Source: JABCPE02 sp963520375
GTDB taxonomy: Bacteria; Bacteroidota; Bacteroidia; Flavobacteriales; Weeksellaceae
Assembly: GCA_963520375.1 (NCBI GenBank)
Contig: CAUQQF010000025.1
Span: forward strand, 1-21,760
DNA: 21,760 bases
Direction of reading: 5' to 3'
Shown: in pieces, positions 16,490 to 21,760 of the stretch
How the letters are laid out: the number at the start of each line of letters is the position of its first letter
Position numbering within the stretch: the stretch's first letter is position 1
Notes under the pieces: model-generated
Database searches by the model: none
Seen by the model: the letters and a program-made list of their open reading frames with translations, nothing else
What the model was told of the DNA's origin: nothing
Made by a program: the position numbers and the translations under genes

Positions 16490-16512
16490 GCATTAAAAAC
16501 AAAATGAATAAA

Positions 16513-17784
16513 TTATAAATCTATATTAACCTCCAGTTTCTCAGCCAATAGCTTTGCAACTTTCAGTTTCAGAGGCTCTATGTCTATGTTTTCCATAGCA
16601 TCATTCGCGAAAGCATACAGCAGCAGTGCCTGAGCCTCTTTCTTGGAAATTCCTCTGGCTCTTAGATAGAACAGCGCTTCGTCATTGAGCTGTCCCACGG
16701 TACATCCGTGCGAACATTTCACATCATCTGCAAAGATTTCCAGTTGCGGTTTGGTGTCTATGGTAGCTCCTTCGCTCAGCAGTATGTTGTTATTTTGCTG
16801 GTAGGCATTGGTTTTCTGTGCGATTTTATTTACGAATACTTTTCCGTTGAACACGCCATGCGCTTTATCCTTGAACACACCTTTGTAGTTTTGGTAAGAC
16901 TCACAGTTTGGTTCGTTGTGATGTACGGCTGTGTGGTGGTCTACCAGCTGCTCATTTCCGATGATGGTAATACCATTCATGAAGGAATTGATATTTTCTC
17001 CTGTGTGAATGAAATCAAGATTGTTTCGAACCAATTTACCTCCGAAAGCGAAAGTATTCACTGTCGCTAAGCTGTCTCGCTCTTGTTTCGCGAAAGTGCT
17101 GTCTACCAGATAAGTAGTCTGGCTGTCGTTTTGGAGTTTGTGCCAGTCAGCCTTTGCATTTTTGCCCACGAAAATTTCCGTAACCGAGTTGGTAAAAGTA
17201 TAGGTTTCATCAAAGTTATGATGGCTTTCTATCACTTCCACTTTTGCGCCTTCTTCTACGATGAGGAGATTTCTTGTTGTGTAGAATACATTTTCATCCT
17301 GATTTTCAGAGATGTAGAAAAGGTGGATAGGCTTCTCAATCACAGTGTTTTTAGGGACAAAAAGGAAAAATCCATCGCTGTACAAAGCATCATTTAAGGC
17401 TGTGAATGCTGTGTTTTTAGGCTTTATTTGATTAAAATATTTTTCGACCAAATCTTTATTAGAAGAAAAAGCATTATTTAAAGTCAAAAATTCTGCATTT
17501 TCTACGGAGATTTTGGATAGAGCCTTTTGGAATTTTCCATTGACAAAGACAATGAAATCAAAGTGCTCTTCTCCCAGATGCATCTGGTCTAGCTGCTCTT
17601 TCGTAATGTGAAATTCCTGCTTCGGTGCCAGAGAATATTGCTTGTTCACGGCTTCGGACAGGTCGGTATATTTGTATTCCTCATCTTTTTTAGTGGGAAA
17701 ACCTGCCGCCAAAAACTGGCTGAGCGCCTCGGCTCTCTCGCTGGAAAGTGTGGATTTTAGTTGTTCTATTTGATTAAATAACAT
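16513..17784 (-). CDS. sufD: Fe-S cluster assembly protein SufD
   Basis: The protein has 423 residues. SufD is the scaffold partner that forms SufBC2D with SufB and SufC for building iron-sulfur clusters. The N-terminal region FPTKKDEEYKYTDLSEAV is the usual SufB/SufD opening. The long right-handed beta-helix core follows, with NNLDFIHTGENINSFMNG and LVDHHTAVHHNEPNCESYQNYKGVF. The C-terminal VKCSHGCTVGQLNDEALFYLRARGI carries the conserved Cys-Ser-His that contributes to the SufB-SufD cluster site. It lacks the extra cysteine-rich N-terminus of SufB, so the call is SufD. It starts at ATG 17784, 55 nt after sufC, and ends at a strong terminator. No sufS or sufE follows, unlike many flavobacterial suf loci. 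Confidence 0.95.
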   Translation of the reverse strand: MLFNQIEQLKSTLSSERAEALSQFLAAGFPTKKDEEYKYTDLSEAVNKQYSLAPKQEFHITKEQLDQMHLGEEHFDFIVFVNGKFQKALSKISVENAEFLTLNNAFSSNKDLVEKYFNQIKPKNTAFTALNDALYSDGFFLFVPKNTVIEKPIHLFYISENQDENVFYTTRNLLIVEEGAKVEVIESHHNFDETYTFTNSVTEIFVGKNAKADWHKLQNDSQTTYLVDSTFAKQERDSLATVNTFAFGGKLVRNNLDFIHTGENINSFMNGITIIGNEQLVDHHTAVHHNEPNCESYQNYKGVFKDKAHGVFNGKVFVNKIAQKTNAYQQNNNILLSEGATIDTKPQLEIFADDVKCSHGCTVGQLNDEALFYLRARGISKKEAQALLLYAFANDAMENIDIEPLKLKVAKLLAEKLEVNIDL

Positions 17785-17799
17785 AAAATTTGTATTTGA

Positions 17800-17824
17800 T
17801 TTGAAATTTTGGAGTTTGAAATTT
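17800..17824. repeat. Short direct repeat in the sufC-sufD spacer
   Basis: TTTGAAATTT occurs twice with a 15-bp period (17800-17809 and 17815-17824) inside the 55-nt gap between sufC and sufD. Each copy is also a near-palindrome (AAATTTCAAA on the other strand). It may be only low-complexity AT-rich spacer. No protein or RNA role can be assigned. Confidence 0.45.
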
Positions 17825-17839
17825 GAGTTTTAATCACCA

Positions 17840-18583
17840 TTATTTTACCAGCCAGTCGTAGCCTTTTTCTTCTAATTCCAAAGCCAGTTCTTTTCCTCCA
17901 GTTTTTATGATTTTCCCATCCGCCAAAACATGCACGAAATCAGGCTGAATGTAGTTTAGCAGTCTTTGGTAGTGCGTGATTAGAAGTACTGCATTTCCTT
18001 GATTTTTGAAATGATTTACCCCTTCAGAAACGATTCTCAAAGCATCGATGTCAAGCCCAGAGTCTGTTTCATCCAAGATAGCCAGTTTAGGGTTCAGCAT
18101 CAGCATTTGGAAGATTTCGTTTCTTTTTTTCTCTCCACCAGAGAAGCCTTCGTTTAGCGAACGAGAAAGGAAGTCCTTTTTAATTCCCAAAAGCTCTGAT
18201 TTTTCGCGGATGAGCGCCATCATTTCTTTTGCTGGCATTTCTTCTAGTCCGTTGGCTTTTCTAGTTTCGTTGATTGCTGCTTTGATAAAGTTGGTTACTG
18301 ATACACCTGGGATTTCCACAGGATACTGGAACGACATGAAAATACCTTTCTGAGCTCTTTCCTCTGGCGCATCTTCGCCGATGTCTTCGCCCTCGAAAAG
18401 GATTTCTCCCTCTGTAACTTCGTAGTCTTCTCTTCCTGCAATTACGGAAGAAAGCGTGGATTTACCAGCTCCGTTGGGTCCCATAATGGCATGAACCTCA
18501 CCAGGTTTTATCTCTAAATTGATTCCTTTTAAAATTTCTGCTCCGTCTTCTATACGGGCGTGTAAGTTATTGATTCTAAGCAT
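17840..18583 (-). CDS. sufC: Fe-S cluster assembly ATPase SufC
   Basis: The 247 residues are the usual SufC length. SufC is the soluble ABC-type ATPase that drives conformational change in SufBC2D. Visible motifs are Walker A GPNGAGKS (35-42), the Q-loop region SFQYPVEIPG, the ABC signature FSGGEKKR (147-154), Walker B LAILDETDSGLDID with D171-E172, and the switch His204 in LLITHY. The LNEGFSGGEKKRNEIFQML phrase is characteristic of SufC among ABC ATPases. It starts at ATG 18583 after a 94-nt AT-rich gap in which I see no clear promoter box. sufB, which normally precedes sufC, is not upstream: a gene of unknown family is there instead. Read-through from the accessory cluster cannot be excluded. 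Confidence 0.97.
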   Translation of the reverse strand: MLRINNLHARIEDGAEILKGINLEIKPGEVHAIMGPNGAGKSTLSSVIAGREDYEVTEGEILFEGEDIGEDAPEERAQKGIFMSFQYPVEIPGVSVTNFIKAAINETRKANGLEEMPAKEMMALIREKSELLGIKKDFLSRSLNEGFSGGEKKRNEIFQMLMLNPKLAILDETDSGLDIDALRIVSEGVNHFKNQGNAVLLITHYQRLLNYIQPDFVHVLADGKIIKTGGKELALELEEKGYDWLVK

Positions 18584-18677
18584 TATTAATGAAATTTATT
18601 TATTATTAAATTATTATTGATATTTTCTTATTTTGTCTATTGTACATATAGAAAGAGGTATGCTCCTGTTTATATAA

Positions 18678-19202
18678 TTATTTCCATATCTTTTTCATTA
18701 CCCCTTCCACAGTAGGTTGGAGATACTTACCATTTTTATACTCTGTGGTATTGAACACAGTAGGGTCGAAATGTGGACAATTGATTTCTAAAAACTTATA
18801 AAAGTACTGATGTGCATAGAACATATCCATCATAAACTCCTCCTGAAAGTCGTTTTCACACTCAAATTCACAGTCTATGATGATACGAACAAAAGCAGCT
18901 ATGTCTTCACGAGTGAGGTCGTTGTGCTTTACAGGGTCGGGCATTGCCAAATCAAAGGCAAAAGCCTCAATACCATTGCCTTCCCACCATTCCCATAGCC
19001 AAAAATCGGAAAGGTCTTTGCCTGTGAGTTTACTGAGGTATTGCTCCATCGCCTTGTATTCTTTATCAAATACTTCTTTAGGAGTGTCTTCACTTTGGGC
19101 ATCATGAAAGGCTTCGTAGTCTTGTAAGCGTTTTAGTACAAGTGGGTACAGCTTTTCGGCTGTAGCAAAATCGGGGCGTAGTTCTTTTCTTAGTGTATTC
19201 AT
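18678..19202 (-). CDS. Hypothetical protein, accessory cluster next to suf
   Basis: The protein has 174 residues and is predicted cytoplasmic with no signal peptide. I do not recognise the family with confidence. It is mostly helical and rich in acidic and aromatic residues. The central segment LSDFWLWEWWEGNGIEAFAFDLAMPDP is followed by IIIDCEFECENDFQEEFMMDMFYAHQYFYKFLEINCPHFDP. The pattern of a Trp-rich acidic surface in a small soluble protein is common in immunity proteins, and the neighbours include SUKH-type genes, so an immunity role is possible but unproven. It starts at ATG 19202 and lies 53 nt after the 161-residue gene, as the last of five same-strand small genes before sufC. Codon use and composition look like the rest of the chromosome. 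Confidence 0.75.
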   Translation of the reverse strand: MNTLRKELRPDFATAEKLYPLVLKRLQDYEAFHDAQSEDTPKEVFDKEYKAMEQYLSKLTGKDLSDFWLWEWWEGNGIEAFAFDLAMPDPVKHNDLTREDIAAFVRIIIDCEFECENDFQEEFMMDMFYAHQYFYKFLEINCPHFDPTVFNTTEYKNGKYLQPTVEGVMKKIWK

Positions 19203-19255
19203 TTGATTTTAAATTTAATTAAAGTAAAAAAAGATTTAATTGGTTAATTGGCAAA

Positions 19256-19741
19256 TTACTGATATCCCATTATTTTCAAACTTTCATCAGTTTTTATAAT
19301 TTGAAATTTCCCTAAACTATTGAGCAGTTCTTCAATAGCATTGAGGTCTTGGGTTTCGTAGTTTGGAGGTAGCAATTCGCCAATATACGCTCCTTGCCAG
19401 CGTGCTTTGAACTCTATATATTCTATTTCACGGTAATAAGTAGGGTGTTCACCAGTGGTTATCTTTTCCGAAATATAATCTTCTTGGATATACAAAGAAC
19501 TGTCATCTGCTATTTTATGCCAAGCAATTTCGTTTACACAAAACCCAAAGAAATCATAAATTTCACACTGTTTGATAAGGTCTTTGTGAGAAACTATGGC
19601 AGTAAAGAGTTTGCGCCACTTAGCATTGCTCATATATGAAACATCAAAGGTGCTTATTTTCTGCTCCAACCGCTTTATATAGCGATTGTAGTCCTCTTCC
19701 GTATCAAATAAATCCTTGTATGTTGCTTCTATGGTTTTCAT
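19256..19741 (-). CDS. Hypothetical protein, possibly DUF6678-like
   Basis: The protein has 161 residues, soluble, with no signal peptide or membrane segment. The sequence has a helical first half with NAKWRKLFTAIVSHKDL and a second half of likely beta strands with EHPTYYREIEYIEFKARWQGAYIG. This arrangement (a Trp-containing helix, then a strand with REIEYIEF) faintly recalls DUF6678 proteins found among small accessory and immunity-type genes; I hold that link lightly. The C-terminus LNAIEELLNSLGKFQIIKTDESLKIMGY looks complete and resembles a small alpha/beta domain. It lies 25 nt after the SUKH-4-like gene and 53 nt before the 174-residue gene, all on the minus strand. The function is unknown. 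Confidence 0.72.
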   Translation of the reverse strand: MKTIEATYKDLFDTEEDYNRYIKRLEQKISTFDVSYMSNAKWRKLFTAIVSHKDLIKQCEIYDFFGFCVNEIAWHKIADDSSLYIQEDYISEKITTGEHPTYYREIEYIEFKARWQGAYIGELLPPNYETQDLNAIEELLNSLGKFQIIKTDESLKIMGYQ

Positions 19742-19766
19742 TGTATATTTACTAATTGGCTAACTA

Positions 19767-20354
19767 TTATAGACTTCTTCTCCCTTCTCTGATGTAGAAT
19801 ATTTCGTGGTAGGCAATATTAAACCAGCCATCTTCTATTAAATAAAGAAATTGATTCCAAAAATTGCCATCTTCTAGTAATTTAGGATCAAGTTTATAGA
19901 AATCCTCAGCCACTTGCTTGGCTGCTTTATCAAATGCTGTAAAAAGTTTTTCATGGGTAGAAATATCAGCACCTTTCAGCTGAAATATACCTGACAACAG
20001 CAGGCTGTAACACCCGATAAATTCTTGAAGTGAATCATTTACCAGCACCACAGGCTCATCGGTATAGTCATCATTGGTAGGGAGTAAAAATACGCTTCCC
20101 TCTTCATTCAGCACCAAATAACCATAGTAGGATTTCCCAAAACACAGGAAGTGCTGCCCTTGGCGTTGCATAGGAACAAGTTCATCAGGAAACCGGATAA
20201 AATAAAAATTCATCTGCGGATAGTCATTCAGCAGAGCAAACTTGTTTTTCAGCATCTCAATAAGGCTCATCTGCTGTGGCTGAACGGGTTTCAGCTCAGC
20301 AGTAATGCCCACTTGGTGCAGGGTTTCTATGTCTTCTTCCGTAAAACTAAGCAT
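19767..20354 (-). CDS. SUKH-superfamily (SUKH-4-like) immunity-type protein
   Basis: The protein has 195 residues and is soluble. The central part has the SUKH core pattern: MNFYFIRFPDELVPM, then HFLCFGKSYYGYLVLNEEGSVFLL, then VVLVNDSLQEFIGCYSLLLSG, where a Gly-rich strand pair leads to a residue-level display of a ligand-like loop and a helix of the form N-S-L-x-x-F. In polymorphic-toxin loci, SUKH proteins bind and neutralise diverse nuclease toxins. The C-terminal part, LYLIEDGWFNIAYHEIFYIREGRR, is an extra segment. Its start (ATG 20354) overlaps the end of the 220-residue gene by 8 nt, so the two are translated together. No cognate toxin is visible in the window, so immunity is inferred from family only. 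Confidence 0.7.
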   Translation of the reverse strand: MLSFTEEDIETLHQVGITAELKPVQPQQMSLIEMLKNKFALLNDYPQMNFYFIRFPDELVPMQRQGQHFLCFGKSYYGYLVLNEEGSVFLLPTNDDYTDEPVVLVNDSLQEFIGCYSLLLSGIFQLKGADISTHEKLFTAFDKAAKQVAEDFYKLDPKLLEDGNFWNQFLYLIEDGWFNIAYHEIFYIREGRRSL

Positions 20355-21009
20355 ATTTCTTTTCTATTCTTTTGGCGATGGTTTTTCCTGTATTTTTATA
20401 GTAGTCTTCCGTAAAAGTCAGACTTTTAAGATATTCTATATCGTTCTTGTCACCAAACGCCTGAAAACAAACAGCAGCACTACACATTATCGTTTCGTTC
20501 TTTTTTGTTTGTGCAAAGCTGATGATTTGCTTTAAAATAGGCACAAAAGCCTCGTGAAGGTCTTTGCTCATTTTCTCACCTTTGAGCTGGTGTGATATTT
20601 CACAAAGTGGATAAACATATTTTTGTACAAAAAACTCCTGTTCATCAGTAATTCCAGCAGAAAAAGTTTCAGCTATATCTAGAAAGGCGGGCAGAGCTTC
20701 ATCAATGGGAAGTTCTTCTAATACACCAAAGACAATAAGAAAGAACTCTTTTGGTTTATCAATAGCCTTTACAAGTCCCTGTGTTCCTTCTTCCAAGTAA
20801 ATGCAAATCGCTTCTACCCATGCAGCAAAGGGTATGATAAGCTCGTCATTCATCGGTTTCCAATCGTATTGCGCTGCCATTTCGCGCAAAGGAGCAATGT
20901 ATTCCTTGCTCGGAGTTTTGAGGATTTTTAGAAGATCTTCTACTTCCAAATCACCTTTTTTCTCCAATCGATGGAGTTTTTTAATCTGTTTTTCTACTGT
21001 TTCTGTCAT
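20347..21009 (-). CDS. Helical repeat-like hypothetical protein in the immunity cluster
   Basis: The protein has 220 residues and appears entirely helical. The opening is KQIKKLHRLEKKGDLEVEDLLKILK, and later segments resemble HEAT-like pairs (ELIIPFAAWVEAICIYLEEG, EEFFLIVFGVLEELPIDEALPAFLDIAETF-type, MCSAAVCFQAFGDKNDIEYL). I cannot assign a named family. Soluble alpha-solenoid proteins are common in toxin-immunity cassettes and also as general adaptors. It lies 44 nt after the partial SUKH gene and overlaps the next gene by 8 nt (20347-20354), which points to one operon. It starts at ATG 21009 and ends with KRIEKKYA. Confidence 0.75.
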   Translation of the reverse strand: MTETVEKQIKKLHRLEKKGDLEVEDLLKILKTPSKEYIAPLREMAAQYDWKPMNDELIIPFAAWVEAICIYLEEGTQGLVKAIDKPKEFFLIVFGVLEELPIDEALPAFLDIAETFSAGITDEQEFFVQKYVYPLCEISHQLKGEKMSKDLHEAFVPILKQIISFAQTKKNETIMCSAAVCFQAFGDKNDIEYLKSLTFTEDYYKNTGKTIAKRIEKKYA

Positions 21010-21053
21010 ATTGATAATTTAAATAGATAGCCTTTTTATAATGCAAAAAACCT

Positions 21054-21760
21054 CTAACTTAATGTCCATAAGCCTTTGGCTTTTAGTTCATTTAATTCAG
21101 CTTCTGAGACTACTTGAAAATCATCGTCATCATCATCGTCGTAGGAAGTGTAATTCCATTGCAAGCCAAAGTTTTCCATAGCGTCTAAAAGAGTATCAAA
21201 TAACTCTTGTTGAGCGCTACCTATAAAAATAGCTGTGGCTCGGTTTGTATCTCGGTGTACAGCAAGGGTAATGACTATTTGAAAGTCCTCTTTGGTAAAG
21301 GTGCGTTGTCCTTTCCAGCTGAGGGAGGTGAGCTCGGTATATTGTTTTTCTATATGAGCAACAGCTTCTGTGGGTACTTCAAAGTTTTCCATATCCCAGC
21401 CGCCCATAGCATTGGCGTTGTAGGGCAAGCCTCCCATAACACCATTGTAAATGGCGAGGTAGAGCCAAAAGTCGGAGAGGTTTTGGGTTTCTTGTATCCA
21501 ATTGGGGTCGGTTTCAGCGCCGTAATTACCCCAAACGGGAGGGTTGGGGTTGTTTAAATCTTCTTTGCGGATTGCCCATACTACCACTCCTTGGTTTTCT
21601 TCACAAAAGCATAAGTAATCGCCTGCAAAATACAATTGCTGAGGTGTTGCCAACGAGTTATAGGATTGGTTTACACTTTTGGTTGCCCCTAACTGTAAGT
21701 AATACGCTCGGAACTCCTCAGGCAAGGTGATGTGTAAGCGTTTTTCAGCTTTTAATAACT
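21054..21760 (-). CDS. SMI1/KNR4-family (SUKH) protein, start beyond the window
   Basis: The minus-strand frame ends at 21054 and is open without a stop to the right edge, so the true start is outside. The visible TTG at 21723-21725 is an internal codon: in front of it the frame reads LLKAEKRLHIT, then LPEEFRAYYLQLGAT, the standard SMI1/KNR4 opening pattern of a short helix followed by LPxEFxxYYxxxG. The core continues with YFAGDYLCFCEENQGVVVWAI and LSDFWLYLAIYNGVMGGLPYNANA. SUKH proteins of this type are mostly immunity proteins in bacteria. A run of seven Asp (about 21120-21141) precedes the last helix. It heads the five-gene same-strand cluster and is 44 nt from the next gene. The family call is good; the partner toxin is unknown. 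Confidence 0.85.
   Translation of the reverse strand, partial: LLKAEKRLHITLPEEFRAYYLQLGATKSVNQSYNSLATPQQLYFAGDYLCFCEENQGVVVWAIRKEDLNNPNPPVWGNYGAETDPNWIQETQNLSDFWLYLAIYNGVMGGLPYNANAMGGWDMENFEVPTEAVAHIEKQYTELTSLSWKGQRTFTKEDFQIVITLAVHRDTNRATAIFIGSAQQELFDTLLDAMENFGLQWNYTSYDDDDDDDFQVVSEAELNELKAKGLWTLS

Noticed and set aside
18584..18677. Possible insertion-site scar or promoter before sufC
   Set aside because: It is AT-rich with no inverted repeat, target duplication or TAnnTTTG box on the minus strand that I could defend.

Overview
The window reads as ordinary chromosome from a member of the Bacteroidota, most likely the order Flavobacteriales (Weeksellaceae/Chryseobacterium-like). The evidence is an AT-rich genome with A-rich rather than Shine-Dalgarno-like leaders, several TAnnTTTG boxes (the Bacteroidota -7 promoter element), a type IX secretion plug-domain protein, a long Bacteroidota-type amidophosphoribosyltransferase paralogue, and a stand-alone SUF block. 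The genus is not fixed by what I can see. No tRNA, rRNA, CRISPR array, transposase or phage gene was found.

Left block (1-8334, all minus strand; transcription runs right to left): mutS, a 633-residue PurF-like protein, recG, a very AT-rich small lipoprotein gene, a NADAR-domain protein, and the start of a DinB-like four-helix protein that leaves the window. Spacing is tight (6, 13, -4 and 42 nt) from the purF-like gene onward, so these look like one operon. mutS is separated from it by 65 nt and a possible weak terminator.

Middle block: divergent from mutS is a plus-strand run of a bestrophin-like channel, a SpoU/TrmH RNA methyltransferase and an OpgB/MdoB-like membrane phosphoglycerol transferase (8447-11537). 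It converges on a minus-strand pair: a large DUF3843-like cytoplasmic protein translationally coupled (TAATG) to a T9SS plug-domain protein. A divergent promoter region then leads to plus-strand DNA polymerase IV (dinB), which converges on a VIT1/CCC1-type metal transporter.

Right block (16513-21760, minus strand): sufC and sufD, followed by a good intrinsic terminator. Upstream of sufC, where sufB would be expected, lie five tandem small genes. Two are SUKH-superfamily (SMI1/KNR4-like) proteins typical of immunity to polymorphic or contact-dependent toxins. One is an all-helical protein and two are of unknown family. No toxin is visible, so this is best read as an immunity-type accessory cluster next to, or inserted into, the suf locus.

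The left and middle blocks are rich in DNA-maintenance genes (mutS, recG, dinB and possibly NADAR). The most unusual points are the immunity-like cluster at suf, the PurF paralogue without the CxxC iron-sulfur ligands, the extended NADAR protein in a recG operon, the OpgB-like enzyme in a Bacteroidota background, and three consecutive-gene junctions that force TTG (or ATT) starts. I see no convincing wholly new system.
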